A stretch of DNA of 44,393 nucleotides from Planctomycetota bacterium (GCA_016209605.1 JACQVS010000031.1:1-44393); one strand, 5' to 3'. Counted from the first letter of the stretch, positions 7,930 to 16,794 are shown. Made by a program: numbers and translations. Notes: a model not told the origin generated them from the sequence alone.

Positions 7930-9231
7930 ATGACCGAGAAACCCTATTACATTGGCATGATTGGCCTTGGCACCGTCGGCAGCGGGGTCCTGGAACTCCT
8001 GCGCCGCCGCGAGGCCGATCTCGTGCGCCGCCTGGGCCGGCCGGTGGAGGTCTTGAGGATCGCCGTCCGCAACTGCAAGCGGCCGCGGCCCTACCTGGGC
8101 GGCTTCGGCGAGGTGAGCGACCTGCTCACGGAAAATCCCGCGGAGGTGGTGTGCGACCCGCTCATCGACCTCCTGGTCGAGGTGGCCGGGGGCATCGAGG
8201 AGCCGCGCCAGTGGATCCTCGGCGCCATCGAAAACCAGAAGGATGTGGTCACCGCCAACAAGGCGGTTCTCGCGGTGCACGGCGCCGAGATCTTCCAGCA
8301 GGCGGTCAAGAACCGGCGGCGGGTTTACTACGAGGCCAGCGTCGCCGCCGCCCTTCCCATCATCGAGATGCTGCAAAACGGCCTCATCGCCAACCAGATC
8401 ACCCGCCTCTCCGCCATCTTGAACGGCACCTGCAACTTCATCCTCACCCGCATGGAGGAGGATGGGCTCGACTACGGCACCGCCTTGAAGATGGCCCAGG
8501 AGAAGGGCTTCGCCGAGGCCGATCCGACGCTCGACGTCGGCGGCATCGATGCCGCCCACAAGCTGGCGCTCCTCGCCGGCATCATCACCGGCTCGCACGT
8601 TCCCATCGACCGGGTCTTCACCGAGGGCATCGAGCGCATCACCGCCGAGGACTTCACCTTCGCGAAGCTCTTCAACTACTCGATCAAGCTCCTCGGCATC
8701 CTCAAGCTGCGCGAGGAGGGGACGTGGGAGATGCGCGTCCACCCGACGCTCATCCCGCGCGGCGAGATCCTCGCTCAAGTGCGCAACGAGCTGAACGGCA
8801 TCGCCTTGCGGGGCGATGCCATCGGCCCTTTGGCGCTCTTCGGCAAAGGAGCGGGATCTTTGCCCACCGCCTCGAGCATCGTCGCCGACATCTTCCGCGC
8901 CGCCCGTGGGGAGAAGGAGGGCGGCAATCCGCATGGCCTAGAGCCGCCGAGCATCGCCCCCATGGGCGATGTCCACTTGCGGCACTACGTGCGCCTCAAG
9001 GTGCTCGACTTCCCGGGCGTCCTGGGCCGCATCACTTCGTTCTTCGGCATGCGCGGGATCAGCATCGCCTCGATCCAGCAGCCCGAGGCCAAGATGGGCA
9101 TGCCGGTGCCGATCGTGCTCCTGACGCACGTCTCGCCGGACCGCGTCGTCACCGAGACGCTGCGGGACATCGAGAACGCCAAGCTGGTCCAGGGGACCAT
9201 CACCCGCATCCGCCTCGAGGACTTGAGCTGA
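7930..9231 (+). CDS. hom: homoserine dehydrogenase with ACT domain
   Basis: A 433-residue enzyme that reduces aspartate semialdehyde to homoserine with NAD(P)H. The N-terminal Rossmann motif is 'IGLGTVGSGVLELL'; then 'VTANKAVLAVHG', the catalytic-domain 'LNGTCNFILTRMEEDG' and 'AEADPTLDVGGIDAAHKLA'. From about residue 355 an ACT domain ('VLDFPGVLGRITSFF') provides amino-acid feedback, usually by threonine. It is the first gene of hom-thrC-thrB-lysC; the thrC start follows its stop by one base, so translation is coupled. The start at 7930 is set by the Rossmann strand; only a weak GAAGAG lies ahead of it. Confidence 0.95.
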   Translation: MTEKPYYIGMIGLGTVGSGVLELLRRREADLVRRLGRPVEVLRIAVRNCKRPRPYLGGFGEVSDLLTENPAEVVCDPLIDLLVEVAGGIEEPRQWILGAIENQKDVVTANKAVLAVHGAEIFQQAVKNRRRVYYEASVAAALPIIEMLQNGLIANQITRLSAILNGTCNFILTRMEEDGLDYGTALKMAQEKGFAEADPTLDVGGIDAAHKLALLAGIITGSHVPIDRVFTEGIERITAEDFTFAKLFNYSIKLLGILKLREEGTWEMRVHPTLIPRGEILAQVRNELNGIALRGDAIGPLALFGKGAGSLPTASSIVADIFRAARGEKEGGNPHGLEPPSIAPMGDVHLRHYVRLKVLDFPGVLGRITSFFGMRGISIASIQQPEAKMGMPVPIVLLTHVSPDRVVTETLRDIENAKLVQGTITRIRLEDLS

Positions 9232-9232
9232 C

Positions 9233-10312
9233 ATGCAAGCCGTCGCGAACCAGCCGCTCATCGAAAGGTACCGCCGCTTCCTGCCGGTGAGCGAGCGCAC
9301 GCCCGTCATCACCTTGAAGGAAGGGAGCACGCCGCTCATCCGCGCCCGCCGCCTCGAGCATCGCCTCGAGGAGGAGGCCGGCGTCCGCCTCGAGGTGCAC
9401 TTGAAGGTCGAGGGGGCCAATCCGACCGGCTCCTTCAAGGACCGCGGCATGACCATGGCTCTCTCCAAGGCGGTCGAGGAAGGGACCGAGGGGGTGATTT
9501 GCGCCTCGACCGGCAACACCTCCGCCTCGGCGGCGGCTTACGCGGCCAAGGCGGGTGTGCCGTGCTTCGTCGTCATCCCCGACGGCAACATCGCCATGGG
9601 GAAACTGGCGCAGGCGGTCATGCACGGCGCCAGGGTGCTGGCCATCCGCGGCAACTTCGACCGGGCTCTCGAGATGGTGGTGCGGATCTCGGAGCGGATC
9701 GGCATGACCCTCGTCAACTCCTTGAACCCCTACCGCATCGATGGACAGAAGTCGGCGGCCTGGGAGATCGCCGATGACCTCGGCGACGCCCCCGACTACC
9801 ACTTCATCCCTGTCGGCAACGCCGGCAACATCACCGCGTACTGGGCCGGCTACAGGATCTACCGCGAGGCGGGCTTGAGCCGATCGCTTCCGAAGATGAT
9901 GGGCTTTCAAGCCGCCGGCGCGGCGCCCATCGTCGAAGGGGCGCCCGTCGCCGACCCCAAGACCATCGCCACGGCCATCAAGATCGGCAATCCGGCGAGC
10001 TGGAAGAAGGCGGTGGCGGCGCGCGACGAGTCGGGCGGCGTCATTGAAAAGGTGACCGATGACGAGATCCTCGAGGCCTACCGCCTGCTGGCGGCGCTCG
10101 AAGGGGTCTTCTGCGAGCCGGCCTCGGCGGCCTCGGTGGCCGGGCTTCTCAAGCTCTCCCGCGCGCGGCGGCTCGCCGCGGGAGCGCGCCTCGCCTGCAC
10201 CCTCACGGGCCACGGCCTCAAGGACCCCGAGCGCGCCATCACCTTCGCCGGCGAGCCGGTCCGCCTCGAGGCCGATTTCGATGCGGTCCTCAAGGAGGTG
10301 GCCCGGCCATGA
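9233..10312 (+). CDS. thrC: threonine synthase
   Basis: A 359-residue PLP enzyme that turns O-phosphohomoserine into threonine. The PLP lysine is in 'NPTGSFKDRGMTMALSKA', followed by the phosphate-binding 'CASTGNTSASAAAYAAKAG' and 'PVGNAGNITAYWAGY'. The length fits the short bacterial class that lacks the long N-terminal domain. It starts one base after hom ends and its last bases (ATGA) overlap the thrB start, so the operon is translationally coupled. Confidence 0.95.
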   Translation: MQAVANQPLIERYRRFLPVSERTPVITLKEGSTPLIRARRLEHRLEEEAGVRLEVHLKVEGANPTGSFKDRGMTMALSKAVEEGTEGVICASTGNTSASAAAYAAKAGVPCFVVIPDGNIAMGKLAQAVMHGARVLAIRGNFDRALEMVVRISERIGMTLVNSLNPYRIDGQKSAAWEIADDLGDAPDYHFIPVGNAGNITAYWAGYRIYREAGLSRSLPKMMGFQAAGAAPIVEGAPVADPKTIATAIKIGNPASWKKAVAARDESGGVIEKVTDDEILEAYRLLAALEGVFCEPASAASVAGLLKLSRARRLAAGARLACTLTGHGLKDPERAITFAGEPVRLEADFDAVLKEVARP

Positions 10313-11223
10313 CGGCGACGGGACGCTATGCCATGAAGGTCCGGGTGCCGGCCTCGACGGCCAACCTCGGCTCCGGCTTCGATGTGGTGGGCCTGGCGCT
10401 GCAGCTTTACCTCGAGGTCGAGGCGGTGCCGGGCGGCGACGGCTTGAAGGTCGAGCTGTCGGGGAAGTATCCCGGCGGCATCCCCAAGGACAAGAACAAC
10501 CTGATCTACCGCTGCATCGCCGAGCACGCGGGCGACAGCCTGCCGCAGGGGATGGTCCTCCGCATCCACAACGACATCCCGCTGACGCGGGGGCTGGGAT
10601 CGAGCGCCTCGGCCATTGTCGCCGGCATCACCATTGGCGAGTGGATCCGCATGGGCACGCCGCCCGAGCGCCAGCCGGTCCTCGACGCCGCCTCGCGCAT
10701 GGAAGGGCACCCCGACAACGTTTCGGCCGCGGTGCTGGGGGGCCTCACGGTGAGCGCCATGATCGACGACGAGGTCATCACCAACAGCCTGCGGGTGCCG
10801 TATGGCCTCGAGATCGTGGCCGTGATCCCCGAGCGCGAGCTCCCGACCCAGAAGGCGCGCGAGATCCTGCCCTTGAGCATTCCGAGGGCGGAGGCGGTCT
10901 TCAACCTGCAGCGCTTGGGGCTGCTCCTCACCGGCCTTTTCCTCAACAAGAAGGGCATGCTTTACCACGGCGTGGCCGACGCCATCCACCAGAACCGCCG
11001 GGCCCATCTCTTTCCGCCCATGGGCGAGGTGCTCACCGCTATGAACCGCGACCGCGACTGCTACGGCGCCTTCATCAGCGGCGCCGGGCCGTCCATCGCC
11101 GCCTTCACCTACGGCGCCGGGCCGCGGCTGGGGGAGCTGGGGGTGAAGGCCTTTCAGAAACTGGGGATTCCGGCCGAATATAGAGTGTTGGCCCCGGATT
11201 ATCTGGGGCTGACATTTTTTTGA
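10309..11223 (+). CDS. thrB: homoserine kinase (GHMP family)
   Basis: A 304-residue GHMP kinase that phosphorylates homoserine at the expense of ATP, supplying thrC. The substrate motif 'VPASTANLGSGFDVVGLAL' is at the N terminus, the glycine-rich ATP loop is 'LTRGLGSSASAIVAG', and the C-terminal motif is 'GAFISGAGPSIAAF'. The start at 10309 overlaps the thrC stop as ATGA and has AAGGAGG ~11 bases upstream; a second ATG at 10333 is possible but less well placed. Order thrC-thrB rather than thrB-thrC. Confidence 0.95.
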   Translation: MTATGRYAMKVRVPASTANLGSGFDVVGLALQLYLEVEAVPGGDGLKVELSGKYPGGIPKDKNNLIYRCIAEHAGDSLPQGMVLRIHNDIPLTRGLGSSASAIVAGITIGEWIRMGTPPERQPVLDAASRMEGHPDNVSAAVLGGLTVSAMIDDEVITNSLRVPYGLEIVAVIPERELPTQKAREILPLSIPRAEAVFNLQRLGLLLTGLFLNKKGMLYHGVADAIHQNRRAHLFPPMGEVLTAMNRDRDCYGAFISGAGPSIAAFTYGAGPRLGELGVKAFQKLGIPAEYRVLAPDYLGLTFF

Positions 11224-11246
11224 AGCGTGTGATAGAGTTCAGGAAC

Positions 11247-12503
11247 ATGGCCACGGCGGCGCGAACCAAACCCCTCCTGGTGCAGAAGTACGGCGGCAGC
11301 TCGGTGGCGAGCACCGAGCGCCTCCGCAACGTCGCCCGCCGCGTGGTCAAGCAGCACCGCGCCGGCTGGAGCGTCGCGGTGGTGGTGTCGGCGATGGGAA
11401 AGACCACCGACGAGCTGATCAAGCTCTCGCGCGAGATCACCCAGCTCCCCAGCCCTCGGGAGATGGACATGCTCCTCCACGCCGGTGAGATCATCGCCAG
11501 CGCCCTCCTCGCCATGGCCATCACTGAGGAAGGGGTGCCGGCGGTGTCGTTCACCGGCTTCCAGGCCGGCATGCTGACCGATGCCTCGCACACCAACGCG
11601 CGCATCCAGGAGATCCAGGGCAAGCGGGTCATCGAGGAGCTGGAGCGTGGCCGCATTCCGGTGATCACCGGGTTTCAAGGGATCACCTCTGGCCAGGAGA
11701 TCACCACCCTCGGCCGCGGCGGCTCCGACACCAGCGCCATCGCCTTCGCGGTGGGTCTCGGCGCCGGCCGCTGCGAGATCCTCACCGACGTGGAGGGCGT
11801 TTACACCACCGATCCCCGCATCGTGCCGCACGCCCGCAAGCTCGCCTGGATCAGCTACGACGAGCTGCTCGAGCTGGCGGTGCTGGGGGCCAAGGTCATG
11901 CACTCGCGCTCGGTGGAGATCGCCCGGCGCTTCAACGTGCCGTTTCAGGTTTGCACCAGCTTCAGCGACGCGCCCGGCACGTGGGTGTCGGCGCCGGAAT
12001 TCGCCAGGAAGGAGCTAGGAATCATGGAGCAGGTCGCCATTCGCGGAGTCGCTCACAACAAGAACATCGCCAAGGTTTCCATCATGCGGGTGCCGGACAA
12101 GCCGGGCATCGCCGCCACGCTATTCAGCGCCATCGGGGAGGTCGGCATCAACATCCTCCTCATCGTCCAAGCCCAGAGCCACGACGGCATGAACGACATC
12201 ACCTTCATCGTCGGGAACGACCAGCTGCCGCGCCTGCGCGCCATCCTCGACCCGGTGGTGAAGAAGGTGGGGGGCGAGCGGGCCATCATCGACGAGAAGG
12301 TGGCCACCGTCTCGGTGGTCGGCGAGGGGGTCTACCGCGAGCCGGGCGTCGCCGCCAAGGTCTTCAACAGCCTCGCGAGCGCCGGCATCAACATCGACCT
12401 CATCAGCACCTCCAACCTGATGATCACCTGCGTCATCCCCGCCGCCAGCCTCGAGCGCGGTGTCCAGGCCGTCCACGACGCCTTCTTCCCGCCGGGGAGC
12501 TGA
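11247..12503 (+). CDS. lysC: aspartate kinase, alpha subunit / full-length form
   Basis: A 418-residue monofunctional aspartokinase: it phosphorylates aspartate, the first step to lysine, methionine and threonine. The kinase domain begins 'LVQKYGGSSVAS', with 'TTLGRGGSDTSAIAFA' and 'CEILTDVEGVYTTDPR'. From ~residue 260 there are two ACT domains ('IAKVSIMRVPDKPGIAATLF' and 'VATVSVVGEGVYREPGVAA') for feedback by lysine and/or threonine. The ATG at 11247 follows AGGA and the thrB stop by 23 bases; an upstream TTG at 11220 is unlikely. A second in-frame start at 12024 probably yields a separate ACT-only subunit. Confidence 0.95.
   Translation: MATAARTKPLLVQKYGGSSVASTERLRNVARRVVKQHRAGWSVAVVVSAMGKTTDELIKLSREITQLPSPREMDMLLHAGEIIASALLAMAITEEGVPAVSFTGFQAGMLTDASHTNARIQEIQGKRVIEELERGRIPVITGFQGITSGQEITTLGRGGSDTSAIAFAVGLGAGRCEILTDVEGVYTTDPRIVPHARKLAWISYDELLELAVLGAKVMHSRSVEIARRFNVPFQVCTSFSDAPGTWVSAPEFARKELGIMEQVAIRGVAHNKNIAKVSIMRVPDKPGIAATLFSAIGEVGINILLIVQAQSHDGMNDITFIVGNDQLPRLRAILDPVVKKVGGERAIIDEKVATVSVVGEGVYREPGVAAKVFNSLASAGINIDLISTSNLMITCVIPAASLERGVQAVHDAFFPPGS
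12006..12026 (+). promoter_or_regulatory. lysC: internal ribosome binding site and start for aspartokinase beta subunit
   Basis: AGGAAGGAG (12006-12014) stands nine bases before an in-frame ATG at 12024, inside lysC at the border between kinase and ACT domains. Translation from here to 12503 gives a 159-residue ACT-only protein starting MEQVAIRGVAHNKNIAKV. The alpha2beta2 aspartokinases of Bacillus and Corynebacterium make their beta subunit from an in-frame start at the same place ('MEEPVLTGVA...' in Corynebacterium). The ribosome site is stronger than that of the full-length gene. Confidence 0.7.
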
Positions 12504-12528
12504 GAACCTCCGTTGCTGGCATTAAGGC

Positions 12529-12558
12529 TCGTCAATCCCGCCATGCCGCGCTTATAAT
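12529..12558 (+). promoter_or_regulatory. promoter for the dehydratase/glycosidase operon
   Basis: A consensus TATAAT (12553-12558) is preceded after 18 bp by TCGTCA (12529-12534), a 4/6 match to TTGACA. It lies 34 bases before the GTG start of the next gene and downstream of lysC, so the 12.6-16 kb genes probably form their own unit. Confidence 0.5.
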
Positions 12559-12591
12559 CTGGGAAAAATAATCTCGAAGGAGGACGTAACC

Positions 12592-13812
12592 GTGGACAAA
12601 CCAGCGCTCAACCAGCCATCGCGTCGGACTTTTCTTCGCCTGGGATCGCTGGCGGGGGCCGGCTTCCTCATGAGAGGCTCGGCCGCCGGGGCCGAGGAGC
12701 GACCGGCGCCGGCGGGCGCGCCGCCCCGGCTCAAGGTCACCGACCTCAAGGTTTATGCGCTCAAGACCGGCCACACCCTGGTCGAGGTCTTCACCGATGG
12801 CGGCCTCTCCGGAGTGGGCGAGTGCAGCCCCATGGTTCACGGATCGGCCATCGCGCCGCTCATCGACCGCGCCATCCGGCCGCACGTCATCGGGCAGAGT
12901 CCGTTCGATGTCGAGAAGATCTGGCGCGGTGCCTTCTTCGGCAAGTACAAGCTCGGGCCCATGGGAATCTATCTCAACGCCCTCGCGGGCGTGGACATCG
13001 CCCTCTGGGACCTCATGGGCAAGGCCCTGGGCGTGCCGTGCTACATGCTGATGGGAGGTAAAGTGCGGGACCGGGTGCCGCTTTACGCCAGCGCCATGCG
13101 CCAGCACCGCGCCCCCGTGGACGAGGCGAAGCACCTCGCCGGCTGGATCGAGCGCGGCTTCACCGCCGTGAAGATCCACCCCTACGAGTACTGGGCTTTC
13201 GACCAGGGGAAGGACGACACCCTGGAGGTCGTCCGCGAGGTCCGCGCCGCCATCGGCGACAAGATTCCGCTGCTCGTGGACGTCAACAACTCCTACTCCG
13301 TCCATCGCGCCATCGAGGTGGGCCGGGAGCTGGAGAAATATCGCTGCGCCCTGTTCGAGGAGCCCATCGCCGCCTACGACTACGATGGCTACGCGCGGCT
13401 GTGCGAAGCGCTGGACATCCCCGTCGGCGCCGGCGAGCAGGAGTACACCCGCTGGCAGCACCGCGACCTCATCCTGCAGGGGAAGGTGGATGTCATCCAG
13501 CCGGATGTGGTCAAGTGCGGCGGCCTCACCGAGCTGCGGAAGATCGGCGCCCTGGCCTCGGTCTTCAACCGGCCGATCCAGTGCCACAACACCCAGCCGG
13601 CCATCGGCACCGCCGCCCATTACCACTTCTGGGTCTCGGAGCCGATGTGCCTCTACCATCAGGAGTACCCCGCCGAGGACCATCCGCTCCGGGATCGGTA
13701 TCCCATCCTGGCGGAGCCGCTCCCCATCCAGGACGGCTTCCTCACCCTCCCGGACCGACCGGGGCTGGGGATCGACCTTGATCGCCAGATGTTGAAGAGG
13801 CTGCTGGAGTGA
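12592..13812 (+). CDS. Tat-exported enolase-superfamily (mandelate racemase-like) sugar-acid dehydratase
   Basis: A 406-residue protein starting at a GTG eight bases after AAGGAGG. The N terminus has a twin-arginine signal (SRRTFLRLGSLAGAGFLM), so the folded enzyme is exported. The barrel carries the mandelate-racemase group residues: KxH in 'AVKIHPYEYW', metal ligands Asp in 'LLVDVNNSYS', Glu in 'LFEEPIAAYD' and Glu in 'VGAGEQEYTRW', and the Asp/His pair in 'QPDVVKCGG' and 'IQCHNTQPAIG'. Family members remove water from, or epimerise, sugar acids such as galactonate or gluconate; the exact substrate is not readable. The next gene overlaps by four bases (GTGA). Confidence 0.85.
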   Translation: MDKPALNQPSRRTFLRLGSLAGAGFLMRGSAAGAEERPAPAGAPPRLKVTDLKVYALKTGHTLVEVFTDGGLSGVGECSPMVHGSAIAPLIDRAIRPHVIGQSPFDVEKIWRGAFFGKYKLGPMGIYLNALAGVDIALWDLMGKALGVPCYMLMGGKVRDRVPLYASAMRQHRAPVDEAKHLAGWIERGFTAVKIHPYEYWAFDQGKDDTLEVVREVRAAIGDKIPLLVDVNNSYSVHRAIEVGRELEKYRCALFEEPIAAYDYDGYARLCEALDIPVGAGEQEYTRWQHRDLILQGKVDVIQPDVVKCGGLTELRKIGALASVFNRPIQCHNTQPAIGTAAHYHFWVSEPMCLYHQEYPAEDHPLRDRYPILAEPLPIQDGFLTLPDRPGLGIDLDRQMLKRLLE

Positions 13813-15038
13813 AAACGACGCGAACCGGATGGCGGCTCGTGGCCGCCATGGTGGCGATCCTCGGCCACGTCGCCGCCGGCGAGGCGGTCATCGCTTACCG
13901 CACCAGCTCCCCTCCCTTGCGATTCGGCGCGGCCCGACTCGAGGAAGCCCTGCGCGAGCGCAGCGGATCGTTGTCGCATCGCGATCTCGCCGACCTTCCC
14001 CCCAGGGTGGACGTGGCCGTGGCGGCGAGCGAGGCGGATCTGGCCATCTTTCGCGTCGGGGATCCGGAGGCGGCCCTCGATCCGGCCGTGAGCAAGGAAG
14101 GCTTTCAGATCGCCCGCCGTGGAGAGGGGGGCGGCGCCAGGCTTTATATCCTGGCGCGCGATGCATCCGGCGCCATGTACGGCCTCCTCGACCTCGCGGA
14201 AGAGATCCGCCTGGGCCGGAGCCTCGAGAGCGTTCCCGAGAAGATCCGCAATCCCCGTTTCCCCTTTCGCACGGTCAAGTTCAACCTGCCGTGGTCCCCT
14301 TACCGATCCGGCCCGGCGGCGGACCTCCAGCTCGCCGTCTGCCGCGACCTGGGCTTCTGGCGGCGATTCCTCGACATGCTTGCGGAGAACCGCTTCAACG
14401 TCCTCTCCCTCTGGAACCTCCATCCTTTCCCGTTCCTGATCCGGCCGAAGAATTTTCCTGAGGCCTGCCCCTTTTCCGACCGGGAGCTGGAGGAGTGGAG
14501 GCGCTTCTGGCGATCCCTCTTTCGCATGGCCAGGGAGCGCGGCCTCGAGACCTACGTGATCAACTGGAACATCGTCGTCTCCCCGGAGTTCGCCCGAGCG
14601 CATGGCCTCAAGGAGAGGAACGACGCCTCGGAGCTGGTGCGGCGCTACACCCGCGAGTGCGTCGCGCAGCTCATCGACGAGTACGAGGACCTTACGGGCC
14701 TGGGGGTGACGCTGGCCGACTGGATGGAGGGGATGACGCCGAGGGAGCGGGAGGATTGGATCGAGGCGACCTTCATCGCGGGGATGAAGCAGGCCCGGCG
14801 TCAGGTGAAGTTCATCCACCGTTCCGTGCTGGCCGGATCGCCGGTGGAGATGCGGCGGGTGATCGATGCCGCCGCCTTGCCGGATCCGGTGTGGGTGGAG
14901 GTCAAGTTCAACTGGTCGCACGGCCACTCGACGCCGCGCCTCGCCATCACGCACGATCATCCCACCGGCCAGATCGACGAGGGATTCTGGAATCCGGCAC
15001 CAGCCAACTACAAGATCGCCTGGATGGTCCGGAACTAG
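13809..15038 (+). CDS. alpha-glucuronidase/hexosaminidase-like secreted protein, N-terminal part (stops at in-frame TAG)
   Basis: A GTG start overlaps the previous stop (GTGA). The first ~24 residues form a signal peptide (LVAAMVAILGHVAAGEA). Residues ~25-140 resemble the alpha/beta domain that precedes the barrel in GH20/GH67-type glycosidases, ending in 'ASGAMYGLLDLAEEIRLG'. A TIM-barrel-like part follows ('FRTVKFNLPWSPYR', 'MLAENRFNVLSLWNLHPFP', 'RGLETYVINWNIVVSPEF'). After 409 codons (...KIAWMVRN) a TAG at 15036-15038 interrupts an otherwise open frame that continues for 318 more codons. The function is probably cleavage of an acidic or substituted sugar chain, feeding the neighbouring dehydratase (inference). 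Confidence 0.65.
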   Translation: MKTTRTGWRLVAAMVAILGHVAAGEAVIAYRTSSPPLRFGAARLEEALRERSGSLSHRDLADLPPRVDVAVAASEADLAIFRVGDPEAALDPAVSKEGFQIARRGEGGGARLYILARDASGAMYGLLDLAEEIRLGRSLESVPEKIRNPRFPFRTVKFNLPWSPYRSGPAADLQLAVCRDLGFWRRFLDMLAENRFNVLSLWNLHPFPFLIRPKNFPEACPFSDRELEEWRRFWRSLFRMARERGLETYVINWNIVVSPEFARAHGLKERNDASELVRRYTRECVAQLIDEYEDLTGLGVTLADWMEGMTPREREDWIEATFIAGMKQARRQVKFIHRSVLAGSPVEMRRVIDAAALPDPVWVEVKFNWSHGHSTPRLAITHDHPTGQIDEGFWNPAPANYKIAWMVRN

Positions 15039-15992
15039 GACTTCTTCATCCTGCGCTGGGGCGAGCCGGACTTCATCCGCGAGCACATCGCCCTGAACGG
15101 AAAGGACTACGCCGGCGGCTACTTCGTCGGATCCGAGGGATACATTCCGGCGGTGGACATTTCGCACGATCTCCACGCCCACAAGACCTGGCTGTACGCC
15201 TTCGAAAAGCAATGGCTCTTTTACCTGCTCTGGGGGCGGCTGCTCTACGACCCGGGGGCTCCGGAAGAGGTCTTCGCCGCCGCCTTCGAGCGGCGCTACG
15301 ACAATGGCGCCGGAGGCGAGCTCGGCGGGACTCTGCTCCGGGCGTTCAAACTCGCCAGCCGGATGCCCCTGCGCCTGGCCTCTTTCCACTCCGGCACCTG
15401 GGATTTCACGCTTTACGCCGAGGGCTTCCTGGCGCCGGTAGAGGCGCGAGGGAAGAGCGATGGGGCCTCGCCCTTCATTTCCATAGACGAGCTGATCGAG
15501 CACCAGACGCTCGATCCTGACTATCTTTCCATACCTGATTTCCTCGACCGGCTAGCAGCTCAGGAAGAGGTCCCCGGTCGGCTGGTGACTCCCCTCGAGC
15601 TGGCCGGTCTTTCCGAGCAGGATGGGGCGGAGGTGCTGCAGCTCATCGAGCCGTTGCGGAAAGAGGCCGGCGCCTTCTCCGGGGCCCTCGAGTGCGAGCT
15701 CTTCGATCTCGAGGCCTGGGCGCACCTGAGCCTTTATTTCGCCAAGAAGCTGCGCGCCGGCGTGGCGCTCGCCAAATTCCGGCGGACCGGGGCCCAGGAG
15801 GACCAGGAAACCGCGGTCGCCTTGTTGGAGCGCGCCGTCCAGGATTGGCGGCGCCTCTCCGCGGTCACCGGCAAGCACTACCGCGAAACCCCGCACCCGA
15901 GCGGCGCCGGATTTATCTGGGAGAAGTACCTGGACCAGGTCCAGCGCGATGTGGAGATCGCCCGGGAGGCCGGGCGAAAAACCGGAAAGTGA
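15039..15992 (+). pseudogene. C-terminal part of the same glycosidase-like protein, downstream of the TAG
   Basis: The frame continues without break after the TAG, beginning DFFILRWGEPDFIREH, then 'GGYFVGSEGYIPAVDISHD' and 'EKQWLFYLLWGRLLYDP', and a helical tail rich in charged residues ending at the TGA at 15992. No frame change or lost bases are needed to join both halves: one substitution, for example GAG or TGG to TAG, would explain it. TAG is a normal stop in this genome (genes ending at 3430 and 18298), so a changed genetic code is unlikely. A separate start at GTG 15153 is possible but lacks a ribosome site. It is either a recent pseudogene, a read-through case or a sequencing error. 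Confidence 0.65.
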
Positions 15993-16068
15993 AATCCCGA
16001 GGGATTCGCCGTCACAAAAATTCAGATCGAGGCGTCAGGATCAACTCCAAGAGATTAACGGCTGCATC

Positions 16069-16212
16069 TCACGAAGGGCAAATAGAGGATTTGAGAATCC
16101 CATTCGTATTCGAGGCTGCACTCCGCAAGGATATGTCCGCATTTGGATTCTTACGTTCGACACCGCGGACAATATCCTCGTCGAATTTGTGGTTGGCGAG
16201 GAATTTGAGCAC
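16069..16212 (-). pseudogene. DUF5615 (PIN-like toxin) N-terminal remnant
   Basis: A 47-codon frame on the minus strand from a GTG at 16212. It reads MLKFLANHKFDEDIVRGV then ERKNPNADISL, matching the start of DUF5615 PIN-like proteins (usually '.KFLADENF..DIVRGL.RRNPD.DI'). The usual acidic 'ADENF' is 'ANHKF' here, so a key acid is gone, and the frame ends after 47 codons instead of ~110. Its GTG overlaps the stop of the upstream minus-strand frame, the arrangement of an antitoxin-toxin pair. I read it as a decayed toxin. Confidence 0.5.
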
Positions 16213-16475
16213 TAGGAGGCATCCTGATTCTGCCGGCGTTTCAGGAGACGCTCTCGAATGCCGGCGGGAGAAAAGTTTTTCTCAATTTCATGACGGATCT
16301 TTTCCCCCTCCTCTCGCTCCTTGTTGATGTATTTGTCAAATTCATCTTTATGCCGCAGATAGGTAAGCGTGAAACCCAAGCTCGGGAGTACGGCAGTCTC
16401 GATGCGTTCATCCCCGATTACGCCGATTCCTAGGTCTGAATCCTTTTCAACCCGGTTCACGTGCCAACTTCCCGC
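16212..16475 (-). pseudogene. truncated partner (antitoxin-like?) gene of the DUF5615 remnant
   Basis: The minus-strand frame ending at 16212 has plausible protein sequence only over its last ~88 codons ('VEKDSDLGIGVIGDERIET', 'LGFTLTYLRHKDEFDKYIN', then a charged helical tail). Further upstream the frame is just the antisense of a dockerin-like fragment. The real N terminus therefore seems to have been cut away by a rearrangement near 16475. I do not recognise the family; the one-base overlap with the DUF5615 remnant suggests it was its antitoxin partner. Confidence 0.4.
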
Positions 16476-16663
16476 GACTTGAATTCTGATGAAATCCCGG
16501 ATGAATGCCAGACCGGCCTTCAAATCCCCGGCGACTGCAGCCAGGACGGCTCGCTGGACCAGAGCGACGCCATCGCGCTCCTCCAGTTCAAGTTTGTCGG
16601 TGGCCCGCCCCATCCCCTGGGCACGGAGTGCACGTCGATCGCCAGCTGCCCTCCTCCCCGGCG
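16476..16663 (+). pseudogene. dockerin-like module fragment
   Basis: The plus-strand frame reads [14 protein letters not shown], then '[19 protein letters not shown]' and '[15 protein letters not shown]': an 'IPDEC' motif plus one EF-hand-like dockerin repeat of the same kind as in the cytochrome and the giant CotH protein. There is no signal peptide or start in front, and the frame runs out of sense near 16663. It is a detached piece of a secreted protein gene. Confidence 0.55.
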
Positions 16664-16665
16664 CC

Positions 16666-16794
16666 TTGAACGGCACCTGGAAGTGGATCGAGAGCGAGCT
16701 GACCCTCATCACCATTCCCACCGTCGGCCACTTCGTTCAGCAAGACGCCGCCGAGCGAGTCACCCGGGCGATGATTCACTGGCTGGATTTCTGA
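16666..16794 (+). pseudogene. alpha/beta-hydrolase C-terminal fragment
   Basis: In a different plus frame from the dockerin piece, 42 codons read [16 protein letters not shown], then '[18 protein letters not shown]' and IHWLDF before a TGA. The [12 protein letters not shown] segment, with the catalytic His, is the normal end of epoxide-hydrolase/haloalkane-dehalogenase-like proteins. The rest of the gene is absent, so the fragment was joined to the dockerin piece by rearrangement around 16664. Confidence 0.55.

Noticed and set aside
15036..15038. Reassigned TAG codon (pyrrolysine or code change) in the glycosidase-like gene
   Set aside because: TAG ends other genes here (3428-3430, 18296-18298) and no other gene has an internal TAG, so a genome-wide change is not supported. 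Local read-through stays open.
15989..16016. Hairpin AATCCC/GGGATT after the glycosidase gene as a terminator
   Set aside because: It is followed by A's, not T's, on the plus strand and the two-base loop is too tight; the inverted sequence is probably chance.
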